From the NCBI GenBank assembly GCA_002011395.1, contig MTNG01000095.1, positions 1-9,294 of the forward strand: a stretch of 9,294 nt of DNA, read 5' to 3'. The stretch is from Candidatus Aciduliprofundum sp. JdFR-45 (lineage in GTDB: Archaea; Thermoplasmatota; Thermoplasmata; Thermoplasmatales; JdFR-45). Below the pieces are notes generated by a model that was given only the letters and a program-made list of their open reading frames with translations, did no database searches and had not been told where the DNA came from. The translations under genes and the position numbers were made by a program. Of the stretch, positions 1-6,035 are shown piece by piece; position 1 is the stretch's first letter, and the number at the start of each line of letters is the position of its first letter.

Positions 1-284
1 TCGTACCCGTAGTCCACGGAGAAGGTTGTGAACTCCCCCTCAGGTTCGCACTCCTCCACGCTGATGCTCTCCACGTGGGGCTCAAACGGGGTTTCGGCCT
101 TCACGTCCAGCGCCCGAACGAATCTCTTTAACCGGACTTCATCCGCCACGGCGATGATCTCCACGCTCCCGTCATCTAAGTTGCGGACCTGCCCCTTCAC
201 GCCGAGGCGCTGGGCCATCATTTTGACGTATGCCCGATATCCAACCCCCTGGACCATGCCGGTGACCCTGATGCAGTAGGCCAT
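1..284 (-). CDS. acyP: Acylphosphatase (3' end outside the window)
   Basis: Predicted small cytosolic enzyme that hydrolyses acyl phosphates such as carbamoyl phosphate or 1,3-bisphosphoglycerate to carboxylate and phosphate. The signature VTGMVQGVGYR lies at residues 7-17 with the phosphate-binding Arg17, and VRNLDDGSVE at 33-42 supplies the catalytic Asn35. A further family-like stretch, EPEGEFTTFSV, falls near residues 79-89. Ninety-four codons are visible without a stop, and family members are usually about 90-100 residues, so only the end is missing unless there is a C-terminal extension. The ATG at 284 is chosen because it gives the canonical N-terminus and lies about 27 nt after a TATA box, which suggests a leaderless mRNA. 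It is transcribed away from the PKD-like relic. Family call is firm; the physiological substrate is unknown. Confidence 0.9.
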   Translation of the reverse strand, partial: MAYCIRVTGMVQGVGYRAYVKMMAQRLGVKGQVRNLDDGSVEIIAVADEVRLKRFVRALDVKAETPFEPHVESISVEECEPEGEFTTFSVDYGY

Positions 285-292
285 GGACCCAC

Positions 293-725
293 CTATGCCT
301 CATCCCGTATATATTCCTTTGGTCCGCAACGGACATACTGCCACATGGCGCACTCAAAGCGGGGAGCCCATCGTTGTCGCGGTCGCGGGAGTGGAGAATG
401 AGCGCGAAGAGAACAGGGGCGATGGCCATATCGCGGAGGAGCGGGGACTCCGCGCCGTCGTCCACCACGCGGAGATGCACCGTGTAATATGCCGGTCAGG
501 TGAACCTGTGCTTCGCGACATCCACGGCCTCGCGGATGTGGGCGTGCATCACGGCGGTCCCATCTCCGACGTCCCACGCGAAGGCGAGCACGTCCGCGCC
601 CGGAGCACACGCATCTCAAAGGTTAGTGCGATGTCGCCTATGATGTACGGCCGGACATCCACTATCTCCGGAGGGCCATTCCGCACGACCGCGCGTGCCT
701 TCGCCTCCCCGCCCGCATCCCGCAC
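293..725 (-). pseudogene. Relic of a PKD-domain / Asp-rich calcium-repeat surface protein
   Basis: No intact gene fills this gap, but stitching three minus-strand frames gives a coherent protein. Frame one (725 to about 612) gives PPEIVDVRPYIIGDIALTFE, like the first strands of a PKD domain. One base appears lost near 611. The next frame gives CAPGADVLAFAWDVGDGT, the PKD core W-D-x-G-D-G, reads into a TGA at 498-496, and resumes in the same frame with AYYTVHLRVVDDG, the final PKD strand. It then gives SRDRDNDGLP, an aspartate-rich motif like thrombospondin type 3 repeats. A second shift near 360 gives RFECAMW and ends at TAG 295-293, so the original may have read DGLPDRFE. PKD domains are common in archaeal secreted proteins. 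No signal peptide is seen and the N-terminus is probably lost. An alternative is that the similarity is chance in GC-rich noncoding DNA, but the ordered motifs argue against that. Confidence 0.55.
307..315 (-). promoter_or_regulatory. TATA box of the acylphosphatase gene
   Basis: The minus strand reads AATATATAC, preceded by purine-rich CAAAGG that could act as a BRE. Its centre is about 27 nt from the ATG at 284, so transcription should begin within a few nt of the start codon. An AGGTGGG sequence at 288-294 sits only 3 nt from the ATG, too close for a normal ribosome binding site, which supports leaderless initiation. The box lies inside the tail of the neighbouring relic gene. Confidence 0.6.
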
Positions 726-735
726 CCCCCGATAA

Positions 736-745
736 TTTTTTATAG
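736..745 (+). promoter_or_regulatory. TATA box of the RPA operon
   Basis: TTTTTTATAG lies about 40 nt upstream of the ATG at 780, so transcription should begin near 765 and leave a short leader. That leader holds GGGGTGA at 766-772, a ribosome binding site 7 nt before the ATG. The reverse strand also reads TATAAAAAA here and could have served the broken gene on the minus strand. Confidence 0.55.
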
Positions 746-779
746 CCCTCCTGATGTGGCAGTGCGGGGTGATGGACCG

Positions 780-2063
780 ATGAAGAGAGACGAACTGGAA
801 ATGCACGTGAACGACGTGATGAACGCCATACCCGAGGGGTCGGCATCGCGGGAAGAGGTCCGCTCGCTCCTCACGCGCTACCTCAACGACCTTAAGGTTT
901 CGGTGTACGAGGCGAAGAGGACGGTGGTCAGGAAGTACGGCGGTGACGTTCATCTGCTCTCCTCCCGAATAAAGAAGATAGGGGACCTGAGGGCGGGTGA
1001 TAGGGGGGTAACGGTCATAGCGCGCGTCGTGACGGTAAATCCCAAGGAAATCACCGTTGAGGGTGTCAAGAGGAGGGTGTTCTATGGCTTCCTCACCGAT
1101 GAGACGGGCACCGTGCCCTACTTCGCGTGGCAATTGCCGGGGAACGTGAAGAAAGGCGGAGTTTACAAAATAAGGAATGTTCAGGTCAGGGAATGGCAGG
1201 ACAAATTGGAGGTGCGGATTTCGGAGAACACGGAATTCATAGAGATGCCCCAGGACGCCGTGCCCATGACGAGGAAGAGGGACATACTCGTGGCCAAGGT
1301 GGCGGACCTCCGGCCCAGGATGGGCGCGGTTGAGGTGACCGGAAAGGTTCTCTCGGTGGAGCGCAGCATCGTGGAGACCTCCGATGGAATGAAGGAGGTC
1401 TGGCACGGCGTGCTCGGAGATGAGACGGGGAAGGTGCAGTTCTCCTCGTGGGGTGTGGCTGTGGAGGAGGGCGCGGTGATAAGGGTCAGGGGTGCATACG
1501 TCGGAACGTTCCGCGGCATGCCCACCCTCGTGATGGATGCGAGGTGCGAGATAGAGGAAACGGAGGAGGACGTGGAGGTCAGGGATCCAGTGGTCTCGCT
1601 CAGCCACCTTGAGAAGAGGGGCGGCTACGACGTCAGAGCCGAAGGGGTATTCATAGACATAAAGGCCGGTAGCGGGTTCATAAAGAGATGCCCGCAGTGC
1701 GGCAGGGTTCTGGCGACGACATCCTGCCCCGTCCACGGACATGTAAGCCCGAAGCCCGACCTGCGGATCAAGGCGGTACTGGACGACGGCACGGGCTCTG
1801 CCCACTGCATAGTGAACAGAGAGATCACGGAGCGGGTCCTGGGGAAAACGCTGGAGGAGGTCGTGGAGGAGGGCAAGGAGATGCTCGGCGACTATTCCTT
1901 CGTCTACGAGGCCATATCGGAGCGATTGCTCGGCAGACCGTGGGAGGTGCGCGGGAACGCCATAGCCGATGAGTTCGGCCTAACAATACTGGTCAGGGAT
2001 CTGAAGCCCATCGCCGTGAACGTTGAGGAAGAGGCCGAGTTCCTGCTGGAGGAGTTGAGGTGA
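780..2063 (+). CDS. rpa: Replication protein A, three OB folds with zinc finger
   Basis: Single-stranded DNA binding protein acting in replication, recombination and repair. The 427 residues hold a helical N-terminus (1-55), then three OB-fold units. The first (about 65-157) carries LTDETGTVPYFAW, the second (about 168-260) LGDETGKVQFSSW, and the third (about 275-412) VLDDGTGSAHC. A zinc-finger motif, CPQC then CPVH (C304, C307, C316, H319), is inserted in the third, as in euryarchaeal RPA and the large eukaryotic subunit. The acidic C-terminal tail (EEEAEFLLEEL) could bind partners. The ATG at 780 is chosen over an in-frame GTG at 756 because it has a ribosome binding site and the GTG would precede the predicted transcript start. 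It is first in an operon and its stop region supplies the ribosome binding site of the next gene. The family call is firm; which of several RPA paralogues it corresponds to is not determined. Confidence 0.93.
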   Translation: MKRDELEMHVNDVMNAIPEGSASREEVRSLLTRYLNDLKVSVYEAKRTVVRKYGGDVHLLSSRIKKIGDLRAGDRGVTVIARVVTVNPKEITVEGVKRRVFYGFLTDETGTVPYFAWQLPGNVKKGGVYKIRNVQVREWQDKLEVRISENTEFIEMPQDAVPMTRKRDILVAKVADLRPRMGAVEVTGKVLSVERSIVETSDGMKEVWHGVLGDETGKVQFSSWGVAVEEGAVIRVRGAYVGTFRGMPTLVMDARCEIEETEEDVEVRDPVVSLSHLEKRGGYDVRAEGVFIDIKAGSGFIKRCPQCGRVLATTSCPVHGHVSPKPDLRIKAVLDDGTGSAHCIVNREITERVLGKTLEEVVEEGKEMLGDYSFVYEAISERLLGRPWEVRGNAIADEFGLTILVRDLKPIAVNVEEEAEFLLEELR

Positions 2064-2068
2064 GAGGG

Positions 2069-2953
2069 ATGAGGAAGAGAGAGATAGCATGGAGGGTTTT
2101 CGCCCGCGAACTGCGAGATGTCAGGTACACGCTCAAAGGCGATGACAGGGAACCCTTTTACGCCCTGACGCCCCTCGGAGCCAGGGTGAACAGGATTTAC
2201 GCCGTGGGCGTGCTAACGCACGTCAAGGAGATTGACAGGGACTTTTACAAGGCGGTGGTCTCGGACCCCACGGGAAACTTTTACATAACGGCCGGGCAGT
2301 ACCAGCCACAGGGTAGGAGTTTCCTCCAGAGGATTGACCCGGAATCGCTCTATGACAACCCCATGCTCGTCGCCTTCGCCGGAAAGGTCAGGGGCTACAT
2401 GGGCGGTGAGCCACCCCGTCTATACCTCTCGGTCAACCCCGAGTTCGTGGTGAGGGCCGATGAGGACGTTAGGGCCTACTGGATACTGGACACGGTGAGG
2501 AAAACCGCTATGCGCATAGCGGCCATGGAGGCAGCCCTCTCCCTTGAAAGGCCCACCAGAGAGGCTTTGCTGGCCCTCGGCTACCCCGCCTACATAGCCG
2601 ACGGTGTTGTGGAGGCCGTCAAGGAGTACGGATATGTGAACCTGGAGGGCTACAGGGATATGCTCCTGGAGGTTCTCCAGAAATTCCGTGAACTCCCCAT
2701 GCCCGAGGTGTCCATGGAGGAACTCCCACCCGTTTCGGAGTTCGGCGACTATGAGGACGAGATGGAGGCGAAGGTGCTGGAGATGATAGAGGACATGGAC
2801 TACGAGGGCACGGGGGCGAATTACCTGGACCTGCTGGACGCCGCGAGGAGGGAGGGCATAGGCCAGACGCGGCTGGACGAGATACTGGAGGCCCTGAAGG
2901 ACCGCGGCGAGATATACGAGCCCACCATAATGAAGTACAAGAGGATATCCTAG
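2069..2953 (+). CDS. RPA-associated protein (COG3390-like)
   Basis: Probable partner of the upstream RPA in single-stranded DNA binding. In haloarchaea and other Euryarchaeota, RPA genes are commonly followed by such an RPA-associated gene. The 294 residues appear to hold a helical N-terminus, an OB fold at about 40-130 (RIYAVGVLTHVKE, AVVSDPTGNFYI), a helical segment at 135-205, an acidic linker at 210-245 and a C-terminal winged-helix-like region at about 235-294 (YLDLLDAARREGIGQTRLDE). The ATG at 2069 is preceded 5 nt upstream by GAGGTGA (2057-2063), which overlaps the RPA stop, so translation is probably coupled. A GTG at 2060 overlapping that stop is an alternative start adding three residues. 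It ends tail-to-tail with the adenosine-specific kinase, sharing the CTAG at 2950-2953. Family assignment is strong from fold order and neighbour; the molecular role is inferred. Confidence 0.85.
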   Translation: MRKREIAWRVFARELRDVRYTLKGDDREPFYALTPLGARVNRIYAVGVLTHVKEIDRDFYKAVVSDPTGNFYITAGQYQPQGRSFLQRIDPESLYDNPMLVAFAGKVRGYMGGEPPRLYLSVNPEFVVRADEDVRAYWILDTVRKTAMRIAAMEAALSLERPTREALLALGYPAYIADGVVEAVKEYGYVNLEGYRDMLLEVLQKFRELPMPEVSMEELPPVSEFGDYEDEMEAKVLEMIEDMDYEGTGANYLDLLDAARREGIGQTRLDEILEALKDRGEIYEPTIMKYKRIS

Positions 2954-3435
2954 AGCTTGTAGCCGATCTTCCGCAGGAACTCCTTTCTCTCCTTTCTGTG
3001 TTTCTCTTCCTCCACGCCCACCGGGGTCAGCCCGTCAACCACACCCACTATACCGCGCCCCTGCTCCGTCTCAACCACGATTACCTGAAGCGGGTTTGCG
3101 GTGGCCGTGAGTATCCGCGTCACCTCCACGGTGCTCTTCAGCGCCGGCAGCACGTTTATCGGATAGGCGTTCCTCAGCAGTATTACGAAGGAGTGCCCCG
3201 CGCCTATCCTCTTTGCGTTCTCTATAGCGTACCTCACGAGTTCCTCGTCTGTCCCCTCGTACCTCACAAGCCGCTCCCCGCTTGCCTCGCAGAAGGCGAA
3301 GCCGAACTTTATGCCGGGCACGGAATTCACGAGCGCCTCGTAGATATCCTCGGCGCTCTTTATGAAGTGCGTGTAGCCGATTATAACGTTTATATCTTCG
3401 GACGGCTTGGTTATCTCCACGACTTCCCACTTCAT
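2950..3435 (-). CDS. Adenosine-specific kinase family protein (PF04008)
   Basis: Member of a small archaeal family that binds adenosine or AMP and is named adenosine-specific kinase. It would act in the cytosol in purine nucleoside salvage. The 161 residues match the usual length and show the conserved blocks in order: IIGYTHFIKSAEDIYEAL, FGFAFCEASGERLVRYEGTD, RIGAGHSFVILL, YPINVLPALK, and near the C-terminus ATANPLQVIVVETEQGRG followed by GVVDG. The ATG at 3435 is chosen over the one at 3456 because GAGGTGA (3447-3441) precedes it by 5 nt and MKWEVVEI is a family-like N-terminus. It is a single-gene unit, divergent from the long coiled-coil gene and convergent with the RPA operon. Family identity is clear; kinase activity of this copy is inferred from the family name and has no support in the sequence beyond the conserved blocks. 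Confidence 0.9.
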   Translation of the reverse strand: MKWEVVEITKPSEDINVIIGYTHFIKSAEDIYEALVNSVPGIKFGFAFCEASGERLVRYEGTDEELVRYAIENAKRIGAGHSFVILLRNAYPINVLPALKSTVEVTRILTATANPLQVIVVETEQGRGIVGVVDGLTPVGVEEEKHRKERKEFLRKIGYKL

Positions 3436-3467
3436 CCGCCTCACCTCGCTCCACATGGGCCGGCACC

Positions 3468-3476
3468 GATAAAAAC
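3468..3476 (-). promoter_or_regulatory. TATA box of the adenosine-specific kinase gene
   Basis: The minus strand reads GTTTTTATC. Its centre is about 37 nt before the ATG at 3435, giving a leader of roughly 10-12 nt that contains the GAGGTGA ribosome binding site. It faces away from the promoter of the coiled-coil gene at 3504-3512. Confidence 0.5.
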
Positions 3477-3503
3477 GTTGTTCCAGCGCGTCTCACAACA
3501 ACC

Positions 3504-3512
3504 CTTTTATAG
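3504..3512 (+). promoter_or_regulatory. TATA box of the head-plus-rod coiled-coil gene
   Basis: CTTTTATAG is centred about 36 nt before the ATG at 3544. The predicted short leader carries GAGGTG at 3532-3537, six nt from the ATG. With the box at 3468-3476 it forms a divergent promoter region of about 110 nt between the two start codons. Confidence 0.55.
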
Positions 3513-3543
3513 GTATTGCTGGATATGTTTTGAGGTGTGAGAT

Positions 3544-5193
3544 ATGCATCTTCCCGGCGGAAAGGTGGTCAGAACTGTCTTCGGCGGCGAGGACTCCTTT
3601 GATGAACTCCTGAGGGAACTGGCTGAGAGCGCCTTTGACGGGTACATCAAGTTCTCCCGGTTCAGAGGGGGGACGTATCAGCTCGGCTATCTCGTGTTCA
3701 AGCACGGCGAGATAACCCTCGCCTATTTCCGCGGGGACGAGGAGAAGTACGGCGATGCCGCCCTGAAGTACATCGCCGAACTGGGGGCGGACGAGAACTG
3801 CATAATGGAGGTGCGCTCCTTCTCCTACAAGTCCTCAACGCTGGATATAGATTACTTCATATCCATCTACCCCGAGGCGAGGGTGACCGTGCCGGAGATC
3901 AGGCCTGCGCGCCCGAGCAGGGCGACGAAGGAGGATAAATCTGCGCCCCTCGGATACGAATCGCGGCTGGAGGAGGCGCGTCTCAGGCGCCTGAAGGAGC
4001 GGCTGGACGAGTGGGAGGAGGAGCTGAGGAGAAAGGCAAAGGAACTGCGGGAAAGGGAGAGGGAACTTCTGGACAGGGAGCGCGAACTCCAGAGGAGAGC
4101 GGACGAACTGGAGGAGGAGCGGAAAAAGCTTGAAGAGGAGCGGAAGAGGATAGAGGAGGAGAAATACTCCCTGGAGCTCAGGGCCGAGGAGGTTGAGTCC
4201 AGGGCGAGGGAGATAGAGGAACGCCTGGGCGAACTGATGTCCCGGGAGGAGGACGTGGAGACCAGGGAGGAGAATCTGAGACGCCGTGCCCGCGAACTGG
4301 CGGAGGCCGAGGAGGACCTCTCGCGGAAGCGCAGGGAACTGGAGGAAAGGGAGAGGGCGCTGGATCAGAAGGAGAGGGAGCTGAGGGAACAGGAGGCGAA
4401 GATCGCCACGGCCAGGGACCGCCTCAGGGAGGAGGCGCGCCGGCTGAAGGACCTCAAGGCGGAGGTGGAGCGGCTCCGCGCTGACCTGGAGGGGCGCCTG
4501 AGAGAACTGGAGAGGAAAGAGGAGGCCATTGCGAGGAAGATGGACGAGATCCGCAGGGCGGAGAGGGAACTGGAAATCAGGGCAAAGGAGATGGATATGA
4601 GGGAGGAGCGCCTCGCCAACCTTGAGAGGAAACTTGAGGAGGAGCGTGCGCGCCTTGAGGAGATGGCGCGCAGCGTTGAATCGGAGAAGAGGACGCTTCG
4701 CAAGATGGAGGAGATGATAAAGGAAAGGGGCGAGGTGCTGGACAGGGAGATGAGGGGCCTTGAAGAGAGAAAGAGGGCGCTGGAGCGCGAGAGGGCCGAA
4801 CTCCAGGAGGAGAAGGCGAAACTGGAATCGCTCCGCGAGGAACTGCGCGCAAAGGAGCGGGAACTGGAGGAGAGGTCGGCAAAGCTGGAGCAGAGGGAGC
4901 TGGAGCTGAAAAAGCTGGACGTGGAGGTTCAGACGAAGCTCTACGACTTGGAGACCGCTAAGAAAGACCTTGAGGACGAGCGGAAGAAGATGGATGCCAG
5001 GGCTGAAATGCTCAGCATAAAGGAGCGGGAGCTGGAGGAGGAGAGGGCGAAACTGGAAAAGCTGAGAAAGGAACTGGAGGAGAGGGAGAAAATCCTCATA
5101 GAGCGCGAGGAGGACCTGGCCAGAAAGGAGAAGGACCTGGAGGAGAAGATGAAGACGCTGGAGGAGATAAAGAAGGGGTTAGAGGGATTTTAA
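3544..5193 (+). CDS. Globular head (DUF2226-like) plus 406-residue heptad rod
   Basis: Function unknown. Residues 1-115 form a compact mixed alpha/beta head (LPGGKVVRTVF, DGYIKFSR, GYLVFKHGEITLAYFRGDE) that resembles archaeal DUF2226 and bacterial DUF4388-type N-termini; this is from memory of the pattern and is tentative. A Pro/Arg/Lys-rich linker (116-138) follows. From residue 141 to 546 every seventh residue is Leu, Ile, Val or Met for 58 consecutive heptads, in a background of Glu, Arg and Lys. The second core position is mostly charged, so the rod could be a weak coiled coil or a long single alpha-helix. There is no signal peptide, membrane segment, Walker motif or zinc hook, and the only cysteine is in the head. 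SMC/Rad50 is therefore unlikely; a spacer, scaffold or cytoskeletal role is possible. Its end overlaps the convergent nucleotidyltransferase by 15 nt. Confidence 0.85.
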   Translation: MHLPGGKVVRTVFGGEDSFDELLRELAESAFDGYIKFSRFRGGTYQLGYLVFKHGEITLAYFRGDEEKYGDAALKYIAELGADENCIMEVRSFSYKSSTLDIDYFISIYPEARVTVPEIRPARPSRATKEDKSAPLGYESRLEEARLRRLKERLDEWEEELRRKAKELRERERELLDRERELQRRADELEEERKKLEEERKRIEEEKYSLELRAEEVESRAREIEERLGELMSREEDVETREENLRRRARELAEAEEDLSRKRRELEERERALDQKERELREQEAKIATARDRLREEARRLKDLKAEVERLRADLEGRLRELERKEEAIARKMDEIRRAERELEIRAKEMDMREERLANLERKLEEERARLEEMARSVESEKRTLRKMEEMIKERGEVLDREMRGLEERKRALERERAELQEEKAKLESLREELRAKERELEERSAKLEQRELELKKLDVEVQTKLYDLETAKKDLEDERKKMDARAEMLSIKERELEEERAKLEKLRKELEEREKILIEREEDLARKEKDLEEKMKTLEEIKKGLEGF

Positions 5194-5925
5194 CATCCCC
5201 TCAAAGGCCTCTCTGTACGCCTCAAGCGTGCCTATGTCCGCCCAGGTGCCCGTGAAGGGCACACCGTAGACCTCGTGGTGCCCTGCCAGCCACGCTATGA
5301 AGTATCCGGGTGCATCCGGGTTGTTGCTGCCGGAGAGATACTCCTCAATCGCACCCTGAATGCCCTTCGGAAACGCGTAGATGGCGGTGGACACGAGGGT
5401 GCTCTTCGGTTTTTTCGGCTTCTCCTGCATCTCCACAACCTTCCCGCTCTCGTCTATGACTGCCACGCCGAATCTCTGCGCCTTCTTCAGGTCGCCCACA
5501 TCGTAAAGCGCGATTGTGGTCTTCTTTACGCTCTCAAACTTCTCCACGAGGGGCTTAAGGGAAAAGTCAAAGTAGTTGTCGCCCCCCGCCACGATGACAT
5601 CGTCGTCTATATCGTAATTCCGGAAGAGGTAGCGGAGACCCCCGATGGCGCCCAGTTTCTCCTCCTCCCTCGTGGTTGGCTCTATCACGAGCTCAATGCC
5701 CAGGCAGGGGCGCGTGCAGAGGAAGCGCTCCATCCAGAGTTTGAACTGGTCCTCGTATCGCGCATTGGTGGAGATGTAGAACTTCTTCACCCCCACGTCC
5801 CAGAGGGCGTCCAGCACCCACTCCATCATGGGACGCCCTCCCAGCGGGAGAAGCGGTTTGGGCACGAAATCCGTCATGGGCGCGAGGCGCCTCGCGTACC
5901 CGCCTGCGAGTATTATGCCCTTCAT
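5179..5925 (-). CDS. Sugar-phosphate nucleotidyltransferase
   Basis: Cytosolic enzyme of the NTP-transferase family that should couple a sugar 1-phosphate to an NTP, giving an NDP-sugar and pyrophosphate for glycan or lipid head-group synthesis. The nucleotide-binding loop ILAGGYARRLAPMT lies at residues 5-18, the sugar-phosphate signature VPKPLLPLGGRP at 21-32 with Lys23, EKLGAIGGL at 89-97, and the metal-binding aspartate in VAGGDNYFDF (Asp116). TWADIGTLEAY near the C-terminus matches the family's W-x-D-I-G-T-x-E. At 248 residues it has only the catalytic domain and lacks the beta-helix of GlmU-like bifunctional enzymes. The ATG at 5925 follows a TATA box by about 24 nt with no ribosome binding site, so the mRNA is probably leaderless. 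It is divergent from the epimerase gene. The base and sugar used cannot be told; a glucose or mannose derivative is possible. Confidence 0.9.
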   Translation of the reverse strand: MKGIILAGGYARRLAPMTDFVPKPLLPLGGRPMMEWVLDALWDVGVKKFYISTNARYEDQFKLWMERFLCTRPCLGIELVIEPTTREEEKLGAIGGLRYLFRNYDIDDDVIVAGGDNYFDFSLKPLVEKFESVKKTTIALYDVGDLKKAQRFGVAVIDESGKVVEMQEKPKKPKSTLVSTAIYAFPKGIQGAIEEYLSGSNNPDAPGYFIAWLAGHHEVYGVPFTGTWADIGTLEAYREAFEGMLKSL

Positions 5926-5938
5926 ACTGGCTAATCGG

Positions 5939-5959
5939 CAACGCTTTTTTTAAGCGTTG
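5939..5959. repeat. Perfect inverted repeat centred on a promoter
   Basis: CAACGCTT (5939-5946) and AAGCGTTG (5952-5959) are exact reverse complements separated by five T. The structure is centred on 5949 and covers the TATA element of the nucleotidyltransferase gene, so it may be an operator where a dimeric regulator competes with TBP. It does not end in a T tract after the stem, and no convergent gene ends here, so it is not a convincing terminator. Confidence 0.55.
5944..5953 (-). promoter_or_regulatory. TATA element of the nucleotidyltransferase gene
   Basis: The minus strand reads TTAAAAAAAG, centred about 24 nt from the ATG at 5925. No purine-rich ribosome binding site occurs in the sequence between them (GCCGATTAGCCAGT precedes the ATG), so a leaderless transcript is expected. 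The element sits in the middle of a perfect inverted repeat. Confidence 0.5.
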
Positions 5960-6004
5960 TGGTGCGTTCGGCCAAAGGGATTCCTCCGTGAGTTAAATCG
6001 CTAC

Positions 6005-6011
6005 CTTTATC
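6005..6011 (+). promoter_or_regulatory. TATA element of the rpe / coiled-coil operon
   Basis: CTTTATC is centred about 28 nt before the ATG at 6036, predicting transcription from about 6033 and a leaderless epimerase mRNA. The intervening sequence is pyrimidine-rich with no ribosome binding site. An ATG at 6024 is out of frame and upstream of the predicted transcript start. Confidence 0.5.
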
Positions 6012-6035
6012 AACGTTCCCGCTCATGCTCATCCC

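Noticed and set aside
549..1805. 418-codon open frame on the minus strand opposite RPA
   Set aside because: It is the mirror of the strongly supported RPA frame; its translation has no recognisable domain over the RPA part, and only the last ~60 codons (below about 730) fit the PKD-like relic.
3492..3541. CTCACA (3492-3497) and TGTGAG (3536-3541) as an inverted repeat around the head-rod promoter
   Set aside because: The arms are only 6 bp and 38 nt apart, and one arm overlaps the ribosome binding site region; this is easily expected by chance.
3964..5181. DNA-level tandem repeats in the rod gene
   Set aside because: The regularity is at the protein level; codons for the repeated residues vary and no unit is copied exactly, so there is no sign of recent tandem duplication.
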